64,000 bases of DNA from Chloroflexota bacterium (lineage in GTDB: Bacteria > Chloroflexota > Anaerolineae > Caldilineales > Caldilineaceae): positions 62,001 through 126,000 of the forward strand of contig JAGWYN010000006.1 in assembly GCA_018969295.1 (NCBI GenBank). The letters are read 5' to 3'. Below are positions 1 through 10,371 of this stretch, in pieces (position 1 is the stretch's first letter; each line of letters opens with the position of its first letter). Under the pieces are notes generated by a model, which saw only the letters and a list, made by a program, of their open reading frames with translations, searched no databases and had not been told where the DNA came from. The position numbers and the translations under genes are program-made.

Positions 1-743
1 AGCAGACGCCAGATCTGGGCTTTGTCGCGGCTTCCCCAGAGATGAAAGGTGTGGCTGGCCGCCAGCAGGCCCGGGTCGCTGCTGAAAATTCCCCCCAGAG
101 AGATGACATAAATAGGAGCTTTTGTCCATTCGCGCAGGTAGGTGGCGGCACCGATGGCGATCTGGCCGGCGCCGCTGTAGCCGATCAGGAAGATCGGCAC
201 GTTGCTTTCTGGGTCGAAGTGGTAGCGCATCACCGTGTCCAACATCACCTCTGCCATTGCCTGGTTGTAGATGGGCCCGTACCGTTTGTCGGCGGCGATG
301 GCGACTTGCAGCATGTTGCGGATGTTGATCAGATAGCCGGCCAGGGCGGGCCCTTCCAGCTTGCGGCGCAGCGCCCACTGCCAGAGCCCTGCAAACAGGG
401 GCTGGCCGGTGAGGGCCAGGTTGTTGACTGAATAGGGGAAGATGTTGTCGATCACGGTGGCGTGGGGCAGCTGCTGGCGCAGCCGGTCGATCAGCCCCTG
501 TTCGCGATAGCTGAGTGTCTGGCCGGAGACGCGACCGATCCCGGAGAGGAAGAGCACATAGGCGGTGCTGCTCTGTGCTGAAGGGGGGGCGCTGGTCGGC
601 GCCGCTGCATCGTAGTAGATGGCATCCCCGAACCAGCCAGCCCACCAGCCCAGCGTCTCCAACGGGGTCAAAGCGGCCCAAAAGAGCAAGAGGAGCAGGG
701 CCGCCACCGGCAGCAACAGCAGGTCAGTCCAGGAGGTGGCCAT
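1..743 (-). CDS. Alpha/beta-hydrolase-like membrane-anchored protein (partial, C-terminus outside window)
   Basis: The minus strand reads open from an ATG at 743 to the window edge, giving about 247 residues without a stop. Residues 7-24 form a hydrophobic leucine-rich segment that should be a membrane anchor or signal. Residues 60-70 resemble the first strand of an alpha/beta hydrolase (VLFLSGIG). The motif GYSGAG around Ser190 fits a nucleophile elbow (G-x-S-x-G). The start overlaps the upstream Yip1-like gene by 20 bases, so the two are probably co-translated. The acid and histidine of a catalytic triad would lie beyond the window. Substrate is unknown; a lipase-like or serine-peptidase-like role is only a guess from the fold. 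Confidence 0.7.
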   Translation of the reverse strand, partial: MATSWTDLLLLPVAALLLLLFWAALTPLETLGWWAGWFGDAIYYDAAAPTSAPPSAQSSTAYVLFLSGIGRVSGQTLSYREQGLIDRLRQQLPHATVIDNIFPYSVNNLALTGQPLFAGLWQWALRRKLEGPALAGYLINIRNMLQVAIAADKRYGPIYNQAMAEVMLDTVMRYHFDPESNVPIFLIGYSGAGQIAIGAATYLREWTKAPIYVISLGGIFSSDPGLLAASHTFHLWGSRDKAQIWRL

Positions 744-1467
744 CGGCTGGCGGGTGGGGCTTGTGCGTTTTTCTGTGCACAGGGGTGAGGCGAACGGCAC
801 GGCGGCGGGTTTCCAACTGCTGGTACCAGTTCTGCACCTGGTGCAGGCGCAGGCGGGCCACATCTTCCAGACGAACCGTGAGGGGGACTCCGGCAGCCCG
901 GCGCTGCAGCCAGGCTTGCAAGAAAAGAATGGGTCTGCCGACCGTCCGGCGCAGTGCCTGCATCAGCACCCAGCCCAGCCCGGAGACAGACAAGGCTTGC
1001 CAGAGTTCCAAGCCAAGACCCGACTGCAGAGCCACGACGATGGCGGCCATGCTCCAGAGTGACAGAAACCCCCAGATCAGATTGCCCAAATAGGGGGTCA
1101 GTTCAAAGAACGCAAAAAGCTGGGGGGCGTAGGCCAGCCCGACCACGGCTGCGACCTGCTGCCAGGACTGTCTTTGTGGGAGCAGAAGACCGCCTACCAG
1201 CCAGATGGTCGAGACCCAGAGCAGATATCCGACGATATGGCTGGCAATCGCGATCGACAACGCCAGCACAAATCGGCGCGGCCTCACCCGGTTGAGAAAG
1301 AGCACCACGCTCTGGCCCAACGACTCAGAGACGCCCGCCAGCAGCACGATCGACAGGGCGTAGTGCAGGGCCAGGGCGGGCTGCTCTGACAGGCGATAGA
1401 TCGATGGGTCCAGACGCCAGGAGAGGCGCAACGTATCCAAAAACTTGGGCAGCTCAATTTCAGACAT
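724..1467 (-). CDS. Yip1-like multi-pass membrane protein
   Basis: This 247-residue protein has a short soluble N-terminus followed by about five hydrophobic segments between residues 30 and 165. It ends in a basic, Arg-rich cytoplasmic tail. The segment around residues 105-150 ([20 protein letters not shown] and the following helix) resembles the second half of Yip1-domain proteins, in which a Pro-containing helix is followed by a Trp-rich helix. Its C-terminal 20 bases overlap the start of the hydrolase-like gene, suggesting an operon. Function is unknown; bacterial Yip1-like proteins are poorly characterised. The start ATG at 1467 is the first in frame after the intergenic gap, and the alternatives are internal. 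Confidence 0.65.
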   Translation of the reverse strand: MSEIELPKFLDTLRLSWRLDPSIYRLSEQPALALHYALSIVLLAGVSESLGQSVVLFLNRVRPRRFVLALSIAIASHIVGYLLWVSTIWLVGGLLLPQRQSWQQVAAVVGLAYAPQLFAFFELTPYLGNLIWGFLSLWSMAAIVVALQSGLGLELWQALSVSGLGWVLMQALRRTVGRPILFLQAWLQRRAAGVPLTVRLEDVARLRLHQVQNWYQQLETRRRAVRLTPVHRKTHKPHPPADGHLLD

Positions 1468-1621
1468 AGTGTGCGTCGGCCAGCCACTGTGGCAGGGTTG
1501 ACTGCCTTTTAGTATACTGTGTTTCTGGCTGGATTGAAACTGGGCAGCGGGGCCAGCGCCCTTATCCTGCCGGGCAGGAAGGGGCTCTGTACAAACGGTG
1601 AAGGAAGGTGTCGGTTTTGTG

Positions 1622-3388
1622 ATGTGGACCGGAAAAAAGTCTCAGTGGGTTGTGGTGCTGGGGGCATGCGCGGCGATCGGATTGGGGGTCGCGCTGGTGG
1701 TGCAGGCGCTGTCTCTTTGGCTGCTTCCACCGCCGGTCGCCGAACGGACGGCACCGTCTGTGACGGCACCGTCTGCGGCAGTGTCGGTGACGGCACCGTC
1801 TGTGACGGCACCGTCTGCGGCAGTGTCGGTGGCAGTGTCGGTGGCAGTGCCGACGCCGGTGACGGTGGCTTTTGACCCCAGCGTCCCGGCTGCTCTGCAG
1901 AGGGCGCTGTTGGCGCCAGCCATCGACCGTCTGCAGGTGGTGACCGGTCCGGTGACCGGGCCAGCGGCGCTGCGTGTGGGTACAGAGCGTTTCCCGGGCG
2001 CTTCGCGCCTGTACACTGTGACGTTTGCGGCTGCCGTGCGCTTTGACACTGTGGAGCCTGCTGTCGGCTGGGAAGCCCTGCGTGCGTTGTGGTCTGGGGC
2101 TTCTGTCGAGGAGTCTCTCCGTGCTTCTCTTCGTGCGACCGGGACGCTTGCTGTGCCGTGGCGTGCAGTGGCTGTGTTGACAGAGACACTGCCGTTGTTG
2201 ACGCAGGTACTGGGTGATCCGTCGTCGGCGGTGGTTGGTTATGCGACCCAGCCTGAGCTGGTCGAGGCGCTCTGGCAGGGGCGCACCACGCTGGCGATTT
2301 TGCCGTTCGACCAGCTGGAGCCCCGGCTGGCGGTGTTGGCGATAGACGGTCAAAACCCAGTGGAAAACAGTGCCCATTTCGACCCGGCCCGCTATCCTTT
2401 GGTGGCCCATCTTTACGCGCAGGGGGCCGCACCCTCGCTGCTGGCCGACTTGCCGTCGAACAACCGCAACCCGGCGCTGTTGACTGTGCTGACCATGACC
2501 GGGGTGACTGCGCTCTGCCGCATGACTGCTGCGCAGATCGAACAATTTGGGCCTGCCTGGCCTGCTGCTGTGGTCGGGCCTGAGCTGGCCAGCGCTGACA
2601 TCACCCACATCAGCAACGAAGTGCCCTTTGTCGAGGGGTGTGCGGTCAACACCGACCCGGAAAATTTTAATTTTTGCAGCAAACCAGAATATATGGAGAG
2701 CCTCTGGGCGTCGGGTGTGGATATCGTCGGGATGACCGGGAACCATCAGAACGATTTTGGGCGTCAGAACGCTGCTGCATCGTTGGCGCGCTATGTGGAA
2801 TGGGGGCTCCCCTATTATGGGGGGGGCCAAAATTTGGACGAGGCCTATGCGCCTCTTTATCTGGAGCACAACGGGAACCGGCTGGCCTTTCTGGGGGCGA
2901 ACAGTTACGGGCCGGCGATGGCCTGGGCGACTGCTGTGCTGCCTGGTGCCGCCCCCTTTGACCTGGCCATTCTGTCGGCGACGATCCGCGCCATCAAACA
3001 ACAGAACCGGGCTGATCTGGTCTTTGTGGAGCTGCAGTACCAGGAGAGCTACGACGTCCAGCCGCTGGTCGACCAGCGGCTGGATTTCAACGCCCTGGTG
3101 CGGGCTGGCGCCGACGTCGTGACCGGTGTCCAGAGCCATGTGCCCCAGGCCATCGAATTTACCGAGGGCAAGCTGGTGCTCTTTGGGCTGGGCAACCTCT
3201 ATTTCGACCAGATGGGGGCGCAGGCCACGCGTGAGGGGATGGTGGTCAAGCACACCCTGTATGCCGGCCGCCATCTCAGCACCCAGATTCTGACGACCCT
3301 GCTCTACGACTACGGCCAGCCACGCTGGAGCACACCGGAGCAGCGTGCAGACTTGCTGGAACGGGTGTTCGGCGCCAGCTTCTGGTAG
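1622..3388 (+). CDS. CapA-like protein with N-terminal binding-protein-like region, membrane anchored
   Basis: The ATG at 1622 gives 588 residues; an upstream GTG at 1598 is possible, but AAGGAAGGTG at 1601-1610 fits as the ribosome site for 1622. A transmembrane anchor (residues about 10-37) is followed by a low-complexity TAPS/AVSV linker. Residues about 75-265 resemble a periplasmic-binding-like domain. Residues 275-585 resemble the CapA/PgsA calcineurin-like fold: [25 protein letters not shown] and [11 protein letters not shown] are visible. The usual first metal-binding Gly-Asp is replaced by TGVTAL, so the metal site is altered. CapA proteins take part in poly-gamma-glutamate export or anchoring, but here the role is open; surface polymer binding or hydrolysis is plausible. 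Confidence 0.7.
   Translation: MWTGKKSQWVVVLGACAAIGLGVALVVQALSLWLLPPPVAERTAPSVTAPSAAVSVTAPSVTAPSAAVSVAVSVAVPTPVTVAFDPSVPAALQRALLAPAIDRLQVVTGPVTGPAALRVGTERFPGASRLYTVTFAAAVRFDTVEPAVGWEALRALWSGASVEESLRASLRATGTLAVPWRAVAVLTETLPLLTQVLGDPSSAVVGYATQPELVEALWQGRTTLAILPFDQLEPRLAVLAIDGQNPVENSAHFDPARYPLVAHLYAQGAAPSLLADLPSNNRNPALLTVLTMTGVTALCRMTAAQIEQFGPAWPAAVVGPELASADITHISNEVPFVEGCAVNTDPENFNFCSKPEYMESLWASGVDIVGMTGNHQNDFGRQNAAASLARYVEWGLPYYGGGQNLDEAYAPLYLEHNGNRLAFLGANSYGPAMAWATAVLPGAAPFDLAILSATIRAIKQQNRADLVFVELQYQESYDVQPLVDQRLDFNALVRAGADVVTGVQSHVPQAIEFTEGKLVLFGLGNLYFDQMGAQATREGMVVKHTLYAGRHLSTQILTTLLYDYGQPRWSTPEQRADLLERVFGASFW
1747..1854 (+). repeat. In-frame 42-bp direct repeat plus 12-bp repeats in the CapA-like linker
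   Basis: A 42-base unit at 1747-1788 is repeated at 1789-1830, followed by two copies of the 12-mer ggcagtgtcggt (1831-1854). Each 42-mer itself contains two copies of gacggcaccgtctg. The repeats keep the frame and encode the TAPS/AAVSV linker between the membrane anchor and the extracellular domain. Such repeats tend to change copy number by slippage. Confidence 0.85.
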
Positions 3389-3398
3389 CCGGACTGCT

Positions 3399-3428
3399 TT
3401 GTCGATCGTCGCAGGGACGCTGTATAAT
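3399..3428 (+). promoter_or_regulatory. Predicted sigma70-type promoter for the dsbA-like operon
   Basis: TTGTCG at 3399-3404 and a perfect TATAAT at 3423-3428 are separated by 18 bases, just after the stop of the CapA-like gene. This would start transcription near 3435, about 45 bases before the ATG at 3481, leaving the strong ribosome site AAAGGAG (3469-3475) in the leader. Confidence 0.55.
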
Positions 3429-3480
3429 GGATCTTCGTCTCTGGGACGACACTGTTGAAAAAAGCCCGAAAGGAGAGCGT

Positions 3481-4176
3481 ATGACAGCAAAAGTGAGAAG
3501 AAAGAGCGGCGCTGAGACTTCGAACATCGGTCTCTGGCTGATTGGGGTCAGCGTATTGATTGTTGTGGGGGTCGTTGCGATCATCATTTTCAACCAACAG
3601 CGCACGGTGTCGGCGCCGGTGGCGCAGCCCGAGGTTCCAGCAGAGTGGATCGACCGGACCAGCCTGGGTGACCCGAAGGCACCGGTCGTTGTGGAGTTGT
3701 GGGAAGATTTTCTCTGCCCTTCCTGCCAGTCGTTCAGTCGGCTGGTGAAGCCGCAGTTGGTTGACACCTATGTCAAAAGTGGGCAGGTCCGGTTGATTTT
3801 CAATCATTTTCCGCTGCAATCGCACGCGCCGGGTTCGTTCATGGCGGCGTTGGCCGCCGAGTGTGCTGCAGACCAGAATCTGTTCTGGCCGTACCACGAC
3901 AAGGCCTTCCAGGTGATCTCGGTCGAGCAGCAGCGGGGGGCGACCTACGAGAAGCTGGCCGAATTTGCCCGCACCGCCGGGCTTGATGTCGATCAGTTCC
4001 AAGGCTGTATGAACAGCCAGCAGCATCAGCCGACATTGAACGCGTCGTTGGCGAAGGCGACCGAGCTGGGGCTGCGGTTCACGCCTTCGGTCATTGTGGA
4101 CGGCACGCTGCTGGAAGAGTCCAGCTATGCCACCATCCAGGCGGCGATCGACGCTGCGCTGGCGGCCAAGAGCTGA
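3481..4176 (+). CDS. DsbA-family thiol:disulfide oxidoreductase, membrane anchored
   Basis: The ATG at 3481 has a clear ribosome site (AAAGGAGAG); an in-frame upstream ATG at 3427 lacks one. The 231-residue protein has a basic N-terminus, one transmembrane helix (about residues 18-38) and an extracytoplasmic thioredoxin-like domain. Residues 79-82 are the redox motif CPSC, preceded by WEDFLCP as in BdbD/DsbA-like proteins. The cis-proline loop is TPS near residue 201. It would oxidise cysteines in exported proteins. The next gene, 18 bases downstream, encodes its probable re-oxidising partner (DsbB-like), so the two form a disulfide-forming pair. Confidence 0.9.
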   Translation: MTAKVRRKSGAETSNIGLWLIGVSVLIVVGVVAIIIFNQQRTVSAPVAQPEVPAEWIDRTSLGDPKAPVVVELWEDFLCPSCQSFSRLVKPQLVDTYVKSGQVRLIFNHFPLQSHAPGSFMAALAAECAADQNLFWPYHDKAFQVISVEQQRGATYEKLAEFARTAGLDVDQFQGCMNSQQHQPTLNASLAKATELGLRFTPSVIVDGTLLEESSYATIQAAIDAALAAKS

Positions 4177-4194
4177 GGGCGGCAAGGTCAGTTG

Positions 4195-5088
4195 ATGGAA
4201 CGCATTTCGCTCTGGTTGAACCGCCACAGCATGTATCTGGCGTTGTTGGCGGCATGGACAGCGCTGTGTGGGAGCCTCTATTTCAGCGAGGTGCGGGGCT
4301 ATGTGCCCTGTGTGCTTTGTTGGTATCAGCGGATCCTGATGTATCCCTTGTCGGCGGTGATAGCGGTCGGTCTGCTGCGTCGTGACCCCCATCTGCCCTA
4401 CTATGTGTTGCCCCTCTCGCTTTACGGGCTGGGGATGTCGACCTATCACTATCTGTTGGAGAAGACCGATCTGTTTGCGGGGGCGGCAGCCTGTTCGCAG
4501 GGGGTGGCGTGCACGACGCAGTGGATCAACTGGTTCGGTTTTGTGACGATTCCGTTTTTGGCGTTGGTGGCGTTTTTGATCGTGACGCTGATGAGTGTGA
4601 TTGCGCTGATCCAGGGGGAGCCAGCCGCCGAGGATGGATCAGGCCCTTCCTCCCGGGTTCCCTGGTTGCCGGTTGGGGGGAGCATCGCGGCTGTGTTGGG
4701 GATTTTTGCGGTGTTGTTTCTCAGCGGGGAGCCGATCGCTTCTGCGGCTGTCCAGCCCAGCCCCTTTCCGACGTTGGTGTTGGCTCCGCCGCAGGTGGAA
4801 GCGGAGCCGGTGAGCGAGGGGGGGCGCGGCGAACAACTCTACCTGCAAGCCTGTGCTGCCTGTCACGGTGTCGACGGGCAGGGGGTGGCGAATCTGGGCA
4901 ATCGGCTGCGGGGCTCTGACTTTCTGGCTGCCTCTACGGATGCCGAAGTGTTGGCGGTCACCCGCCAGGGACGTGAGTTGAACGACCCTGCCAATACCAG
5001 CGGTCTGGTCATGCCCCCCAGCGGTGGGCGACCGGACCTGAGCGACGCCGATCTGCTGGCGATCCTCCAGTACCTGCGCCAGCCATAA
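4195..5088 (+). CDS. DsbB/BdbC-like quinone-linked thiol oxidase fused to a cytochrome c domain
   Basis: The 297-residue product (ATG 4195) begins with a four-helix DsbB/BdbC-like part. VPCVLCW (residues 38-44) holds the first cysteine pair and is followed by [15 protein letters not shown] near residue 100 gives the second pair. After a fifth hydrophobic helix (about 160-180) and a linker comes a class I cytochrome c domain with the haem motif CAACH at about 219-223. A Met in LVMPPSGG near residue 272 is the likely axial ligand. DsbB proteins pass electrons from DsbA to quinone; the fused cytochrome suggests an extra route to a haem acceptor. It lies in an operon with the DsbA-like gene, and its stop overlaps the next reading frame. 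Confidence 0.88.
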   Translation: MERISLWLNRHSMYLALLAAWTALCGSLYFSEVRGYVPCVLCWYQRILMYPLSAVIAVGLLRRDPHLPYYVLPLSLYGLGMSTYHYLLEKTDLFAGAAACSQGVACTTQWINWFGFVTIPFLALVAFLIVTLMSVIALIQGEPAAEDGSGPSSRVPWLPVGGSIAAVLGIFAVLFLSGEPIASAAVQPSPFPTLVLAPPQVEAEPVSEGGRGEQLYLQACAACHGVDGQGVANLGNRLRGSDFLAASTDAEVLAVTRQGRELNDPANTSGLVMPPSGGRPDLSDADLLAILQYLRQP

Positions 5089-5117
5089 TGGATGAGAAGC
5101 ACGGAGGCAAGTGGGGG

Positions 5118-5900
5118 ATGAGCGTCAAGAAGTGCAAGGGTGGGGCGGCCAGGCAGCTGCTGTTGGCCGCTATTGGCCTGTTGGCCGGGCTGTTCGGGTG
5201 GCTGCCAGCGCTGCAGGCGCAGCCTGGGATCACATCGCCGGCGCCTGGCTCTGCGATTGCCGGGGATGTGCCCATCTTTGGCAGTGCGACGATCGACACG
5301 TTTCAGAAATATGAAGTGCATTTCAAACAAGACCCCAGCGGGGACGATGCCTTCATCTACTTTGCTGGGGGCACGACCCCGGTGGCCAACGGCCAGCTGG
5401 GGATCTGGCAGGCAGGTGCGTTGCCGCCAGGCACCTACACATTGAGGCTGCGTGTGGTCAAGGCAGACGGCAACTATGCAGAGTTTTTCGTGCCCAATCT
5501 GAGCGTCAATCTGGCGCCGGCGCCAGTGGTGGTGGCTGGGACCCCGACGGAAACGCCGACTGTGACGCCGACTTTTACACCGGCGCCGCAGCCGACAGCT
5601 GTGTTGGGGGAGGTCGCCCAACCGCAGGTAGAAGGGGACGAACCGACGCCGCTGCCGGTTGCTGTCGAGCAGCCAGCGGTTGGGGGGCTGTTGCCGACCC
5701 CGACGCCGGCCAGCCCGGAGCCTGCTGTGACGGCGGTGAGTGGCGGTTTGACGCGTGAGTTGGGGGAAGCTCTTGCCTGGGAGCGGCTGCAAGACCAGTT
5801 TTGGAACGGTGTGCGCCTCAGCGCCGGGACCTTTCTGGCGGCAGGGCTGCTGATTTTTGGCCGGCGCCTGTTGGGGTGGGCCTGGCAGCGTTTCCGCTGA
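5118..5900 (+). CDS. Secreted C-terminally anchored protein with a beta-sandwich domain
   Basis: The start chosen is ATG 5118, because GGAGG lies at 5103-5107; an earlier in-frame ATG at 5088 overlaps the previous stop. The 260-residue protein has a signal peptide ending near ALQAQP (residues 33-38). A domain of about 90 residues follows ([20 protein letters not shown] to FVPNLSVN), resembling the small beta-sandwich found at the C-terminus of some penicillin-binding proteins. Then comes a Thr/Pro-rich linker with PTPTPAS repeats, and a C-terminal helix plus a short basic tail that would anchor it in the membrane. Function is unknown. Its place in the dsbA-dsbB operon suggests an envelope role. 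Confidence 0.65.
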   Translation: MSVKKCKGGAARQLLLAAIGLLAGLFGWLPALQAQPGITSPAPGSAIAGDVPIFGSATIDTFQKYEVHFKQDPSGDDAFIYFAGGTTPVANGQLGIWQAGALPPGTYTLRLRVVKADGNYAEFFVPNLSVNLAPAPVVVAGTPTETPTVTPTFTPAPQPTAVLGEVAQPQVEGDEPTPLPVAVEQPAVGGLLPTPTPASPEPAVTAVSGGLTRELGEALAWERLQDQFWNGVRLSAGTFLAAGLLIFGRRLLGWAWQRFR

Positions 5901-5901
5901 G

Positions 5902-6483
5902 ATGGCAGAGCTCAAGATGGTGGTGGGGCTGGGCAACCCGGGCCCGCAGTACAGCCGCAACCGCCACAACATCGGTTTTCAATGTGTCGATCGGTTCTCG
6001 GGGCGTCTGGCCATTCCCCTCGATCGGATGCAGCTGCGTGCGGTGACGGGCAGTGGGTTTGTGGAACACCAGGGTGTCCGACAGAAGGTGTTGCTGGTCA
6101 AGCCGTTGACCTATATGAATGGCAGCGGCGAGGCAGTGGCGGCGTTGGCCCGTTTTTTTCGAGTCGAGCCGGCCGACATCCTGGCCATCCACGACGACCT
6201 CGATCTGGCGGCAGGCAAGTTGCGGCTGCGTGCCGGCGGTTCTTCGGGCGGCCAGAATGGGATTCGGTCGATCATCGACCGGCTGGGCAGCCAGGAATTT
6301 GCCCGGGCCAAAGTTGGGATTGGCCGCCCCCCCCGCCCTCTGGACCCGGCCGAGTATGTGTTGCAGAACTTCACCTCCGACGAAGAGCTGTTTTTTTCCC
6401 CGTTGCGCGACCGTGTGGTGGACGCTGTGCTCTGCTGGCTGTTTGAGGGAGTTACCAGCGCGATGAATCGTTACAACGGTTAG
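5902..6483 (+). CDS. pth: Peptidyl-tRNA hydrolase
   Basis: The 193-residue protein starts at ATG 5902, one base after the preceding stop. It matches bacterial Pth: VGLGNPG at the N-terminus with the conserved Asn, RHNIGF with the catalytic His near residue 22, [17 protein letters not shown] with the catalytic Asp, and [10 protein letters not shown] with the tRNA-contacting Asn. It cleaves peptidyl-tRNA released by stalled ribosomes. The next gene is mfd, and pth-mfd adjacency is common in bacteria, which supports the call. Confidence 0.97.
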   Translation: MAELKMVVGLGNPGPQYSRNRHNIGFQCVDRFSGRLAIPLDRMQLRAVTGSGFVEHQGVRQKVLLVKPLTYMNGSGEAVAALARFFRVEPADILAIHDDLDLAAGKLRLRAGGSSGGQNGIRSIIDRLGSQEFARAKVGIGRPPRPLDPAEYVLQNFTSDEELFFSPLRDRVVDAVLCWLFEGVTSAMNRYNG

Positions 6484-6526
6484 CGTGCACGGGCCGCTCT
6501 GTTGCCTGCGTTTTGGAGAGTAGCGG

Positions 6527-9500
6527 ATGCATCTGTCTGGTTTGCCCGATCTGCTGGGGCGTCTGCCGGCCTTTCGTGCGTGGCTGGAAACGGTTACCCA
6601 ACCGGGGGGGGAGGCGCTTCCCCAGTCTGTGTTTGCGGCGGCGCGCCCGTTGGTGGTCGCTGGTCTGTGTCGCGCGCATGCGCGTCCGGTGGTTTTGCTC
6701 ACTGCGCGCAGCGAGAGGGCGCAGCAGCTTTGTGAGCAGCTGGCCTGTTGGCTCCCCCCCAGCGAAGAGGGGGGGCCGCCGATTTTGCTGTTGGCGGACC
6801 CGGATGCGCTCCCCTACGAGCGCATCCGGTGGAGCGGCCGCACGCGTCAGCAGCGTCTGACCGCTCTGGCGGCTTTGCAGGTGCGCGGTGCGGTGCCGCC
6901 GCTGATCGTTGCCAGCGCGCGGGCGTTCAGCCAGAAGACATTGCCTGCCCGGGAGCTGCGGTTGGCGCTGCGCACGCTCAAAGTGGGGGCTCGGGCGCGG
7001 CTCGATCTTTTGACCCCCAGCTGGGTTCAGACCGGCTACACCCCGGTGGAGGTGGTCGAAGAGCCAGGGACATTTGCCCGCCACGGTGGGATTGTCGACA
7101 TCTGGCCCCCCAACCTGTCCACCCCGCTGCGCATCGACCTTTTTGGGGAGGAGGTGGACAGCCTGCGGCTCTTCGACCCGACCAGCCAGCGCACCTTGCG
7201 GACGATCGAGTCGGTCGAGATCGGGCCGGGGAGCGAGGTGCTGAGCAAGTATGGGCCTGCGGCTGTCGAGCGTCTGGGGGTGCGGGGGGGGGACCTGCGG
7301 GAGGAGGGGGCGCCGGGAAAAGAGGCTGGCCTGTGGCTGGACCCGACGCTGCTGCTGGCGGTGCGGGAGGCGATCCGGCTGGAAGTCGAACATCTGGCGC
7401 AGGGCAGCAGTTTTCAGGGCCTTGAATGGTATCTTCCTTATGTGTACAGTCCAGCGATTTCGTTGTTGGAGCATCTGCCCCCCGATGCGCTCCTGATCGT
7501 CGACGACGCCCTTGATCTGCTGGCCACGCTGCGCGAACTGGACTTGCAGGCAGAGGAGCTGTACACCGAGCTGACCCATGCCGGCGAACTGCCGCGGGGG
7601 TTTGCCCGCAGCACCTTCACCGCCGAGGAGCTGCGGGTCAAATTGTTGGAGCGGCGGCCAGCGCTGTTGGGGTACGGCGACCTTTTCGGCAAGAGCACCG
7701 GGGCCAACACACCCCTGGCCCGTTCTTTTGCACCTGGCCCGCGTTTTGGTGGTCAGCTCAAAGAGCTTGCAGCCGAACTGCGCAAGGTGCACGATGCCGG
7801 CCATGCGTTGGTGCTGGTGACCCGCCAGGCCGCACGTGTGCAGGAACTGCTGGCCGGCATTCAGCTGGCCACCCCTGTGCAGAGCGAGATGAAGGTAGCC
7901 CCGCCGCCGGCGGGGGTGCGCTTGCTCCAGGGCATCTTGGGGGAAGGGTTTGTGTTGAAAGGGGTGGAAGGGGAGAGCGGCCCCGCAGCCAATGTGCATC
8001 TGCTCACAGATGCTGAACTGTTTGGCTGGAGCAAAGCCCAGGCGCGCGCACGCCCGCAGCCCCACAGCAAGGTGGCGCCGGAGCTTTTTTTCGCCGATGT
8101 CAAGCCGGGCGACTTTGTGGTGCACATCGAACAGGGTATCGGGCGTTTTGAGGGGCTGACGCGGATGACGTTGAGCGGCGTCGAACGGGAATACCTGTTG
8201 GTCAGCTACGCTCGCGAAGACAAGCTCTATGTGCCAGTGCACCAGGCCGACCGGCTCAGCCGCTATGTGGGTTCCAGCGACATGACACCGGCGGTCAGCC
8301 GCCTTGGTACAGCGGACTGGCAGCAGGTCAAAGAACGTGCCCGGCGGGCGGTCGCCGAGATTGCCGAGGAGCTGATCCAGCTCTACGCCGAGCGCGAGCT
8401 GGTGGCGGGTCATGTCTACAGCCCGGACACGCCCTGGCAAGAGGAGATGGAGGCGGCCTTTCCCTATCAGGAGACCGAAGATCAGCTGGTGGCGGTCGAG
8501 GCAGTCAAACGGGACATGGAGTCCGACCGTCCGATGGATCGGCTGATCTGTGGGGATGTCGGGTATGGAAAGACCGAAGTTGCCGTGCGGGCGGCCTTCA
8601 AGGCGATTCAGGACAGCAAACAGGTGGCCTTTCTGGTGCCGACGACGGTGCTGGCCCAACAGCACTATCGAACGATCAGCCGGCGGCTGGCCCATTACCC
8701 GATGCGGGTGGAGGTCTTGAGTCGTTTTCGTACAGCTGCCCAGCAGCAGAAAGTGCTTGACGGGCTGCGGCAAGGCACAGTGGATCTGGTGGTGGGCACG
8801 CATCGGCTGCTCAGCAAGGATGTCGTGTTCAAGGAGTTGGGGTTGCTGATCATCGACGAAGAGCAGCGTTTCGGGGTCGCCCAGAAAGAACAGCTCAAAC
8901 AGCTGCGCAGCCAGGTAGATGTCTTGACGTTGAGCGCCACGCCGATCCCGCGCACATTGCACATGAGTCTCAGCGGGATCCGGGACATGAGCACCATCCA
9001 AACGCCTCCCAAGGAGCGCCAGCCGATCCATACGGTGCTGGCGGAGTACGACGAGGCGCTGGTCAAACAGGCGATCCAGCGCGAGTTGCACCGCCGGGGG
9101 CAGGTTTTTGTGGTCAACGACCGGGTGCGCGACATTCACACCTTGGCCGACCGGATCCGCCATCTGGTGCCAGAGGCGGTGGTGGCGGTTGGACATGGGC
9201 AGATGTCCGAGCGGGAGTTGGAGGGGGTGATGGTACGGTTTGCCGAGGGAGAAGTCGACGTGCTGGTCGCCACCACGATCATCGAAAACGGGTTGGACAT
9301 CCCCAATGCCAACACGATCCTCATCCACCGGGCCGACCATTTTGGGCTGGCACAGCTCTATCAGCTGCGTGGGCGGGTGGGGCGCAGCGCCCAGCGGGGC
9401 CACTGTTATCTGCTGTACAACCGGAACACGGTGTTGAGCTACGATGCCCGTCGTCGGCTGGAAGCGGTGTTGGAGAGCAGCGAAGAGCTGGGGGCCGGGT

Positions 9501-10246
9501 TTCGGATCGCGATGCGCGACCTGGAGATTCGAGGGACGGGCGATCTATTGGGGGCGCGGCAGAGCGGGCACATCGACATCGTCGGCTTCGACCTGTATAC
9601 GCGGCTGCTGGCGCAGGCCATCAACGAGGCGCGGCGCAAAAAAGAGCACTTTGTGAAGGCGCTCCAGGCGGCCGACCCGGCAGCGGGGGCCTCTCCACCA
9701 ACCCAGAACCGGGCAGTGCCGTCCCGCGAAGAGTTGCCTTTCGACCTGGAGGATCCGCTGCAGCCGCCGGTGCAGCTGGATTTGCCGCTCGACGCGCGCA
9801 TTCCAGCCACCTATCTTGTCGACGAAGCGTTGCGGCTGCAGTTCTACCGCCGGATTGCAGGGATCTCCCAGGTTGCGGCGTTGGATGAGATGCGCTCTGA
9901 ACTGGTGGATCGCTTCGGCAAAGACAGCGAGACAGATTCGGTGCCGGAGGAGATCGAAGATCTCTTCTTTCAGATTCGCATCAAGGGCCTGGCTGCGCGG
10001 GCGGGGGTCGAGCGGATCGGTCGGGATCTGGACAACCTGGTGTTGTACAGCGACAGATTGGGCGACAGATTGGAGGGTGTGGAGCGGCGCACCTTGGAGC
10101 GGCGGCTGCGTCTGGCCGACGGGGGCGGTGTGGTTTCAGGAGCTGCGCCGTGGGTAGGACGTCGGGCCATCTATCTGCCGATCGACGAATCCGGCCAATG
10201 GCGGCAGGTGCTGCTGCGCACGCTGGAGCTTCTGGCGGTGAGCTGA
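6527..10246 (+). CDS. mfd: Transcription-repair coupling factor
   Basis: The 1239-residue protein starts at ATG 6527 with GGAGAG at 6515-6520. The N-terminal third is the UvrB-like damage-recognition module. A CarD/RNA-polymerase-interaction domain starts near residue 520 ([20 protein letters not shown]). The SF2 translocase part shows the Walker A variant [18 protein letters not shown] near residue 676, the Walker B box DEEQRFG, and [20 protein letters not shown]. Motif VI lies in [10 protein letters not shown] and is followed by [13 protein letters not shown]. The C-terminal TRCF domain follows from about residue 1090. It removes stalled RNA polymerase and recruits UvrA. Length is typical and the gene looks intact. 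Confidence 0.97.
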   Translation: MHLSGLPDLLGRLPAFRAWLETVTQPGGEALPQSVFAAARPLVVAGLCRAHARPVVLLTARSERAQQLCEQLACWLPPSEEGGPPILLLADPDALPYERIRWSGRTRQQRLTALAALQVRGAVPPLIVASARAFSQKTLPARELRLALRTLKVGARARLDLLTPSWVQTGYTPVEVVEEPGTFARHGGIVDIWPPNLSTPLRIDLFGEEVDSLRLFDPTSQRTLRTIESVEIGPGSEVLSKYGPAAVERLGVRGGDLREEGAPGKEAGLWLDPTLLLAVREAIRLEVEHLAQGSSFQGLEWYLPYVYSPAISLLEHLPPDALLIVDDALDLLATLRELDLQAEELYTELTHAGELPRGFARSTFTAEELRVKLLERRPALLGYGDLFGKSTGANTPLARSFAPGPRFGGQLKELAAELRKVHDAGHALVLVTRQAARVQELLAGIQLATPVQSEMKVAPPPAGVRLLQGILGEGFVLKGVEGESGPAANVHLLTDAELFGWSKAQARARPQPHSKVAPELFFADVKPGDFVVHIEQGIGRFEGLTRMTLSGVEREYLLVSYAREDKLYVPVHQADRLSRYVGSSDMTPAVSRLGTADWQQVKERARRAVAEIAEELIQLYAERELVAGHVYSPDTPWQEEMEAAFPYQETEDQLVAVEAVKRDMESDRPMDRLICGDVGYGKTEVAVRAAFKAIQDSKQVAFLVPTTVLAQQHYRTISRRLAHYPMRVEVLSRFRTAAQQQKVLDGLRQGTVDLVVGTHRLLSKDVVFKELGLLIIDEEQRFGVAQKEQLKQLRSQVDVLTLSATPIPRTLHMSLSGIRDMSTIQTPPKERQPIHTVLAEYDEALVKQAIQRELHRRGQVFVVNDRVRDIHTLADRIRHLVPEAVVAVGHGQMSERELEGVMVRFAEGEVDVLVATTIIENGLDIPNANTILIHRADHFGLAQLYQLRGRVGRSAQRGHCYLLYNRNTVLSYDARRRLEAVLESSEELGAGFRIAMRDLEIRGTGDLLGARQSGHIDIVGFDLYTRLLAQAINEARRKKEHFVKALQAADPAAGASPPTQNRAVPSREELPFDLEDPLQPPVQLDLPLDARIPATYLVDEALRLQFYRRIAGISQVAALDEMRSELVDRFGKDSETDSVPEEIEDLFFQIRIKGLAARAGVERIGRDLDNLVLYSDRLGDRLEGVERRTLERRLRLADGGGVVSGAAPWVGRRAIYLPIDESGQWRQVLLRTLELLAVS

Positions 10247-10271
10247 GCGCACCCCACCTCTCTCCCAGATG

Positions 10272-10331
10272 CCTATCCCACACTATCCCACAGCACTATC
10301 CCACACTATCCCACAGCACTATCCCACAGTC
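10272..10331. repeat. Short tandem repeat of ctatcccaca between mfd and the mevalonate genes
   Basis: Between the convergent ends of mfd and the HMG-CoA synthase gene, the 10-mer actatcccac recurs five to six times. It is arranged as pairs separated by agc, giving a 23-base higher-order period. No open frame crosses it. A small hairpin CCGCT-gtgtg-AGCGG (10346-10360) follows without a T-run, so termination here is uncertain. The repeat looks like slippage-generated spacer. Confidence 0.8.
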
Positions 10332-10371
10332 GGCCGGGTTATTTTCCGCTGTGTGAGCGGAGGGGGCCGGG

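Noticed and set aside
1512..1517. GTATAC upstream of the CapA-like gene as another regulator site
   Set aside because: Only one half of the 13-bp palindrome is present; the other half reads TGTTTC. It may just be a -10 element.
6452..9403. A 983-residue minus-strand frame opposite pth and mfd
   Set aside because: It is rich in Gln, His, Arg and Pro with no domain, and is the antisense shadow of mfd, which is certain.
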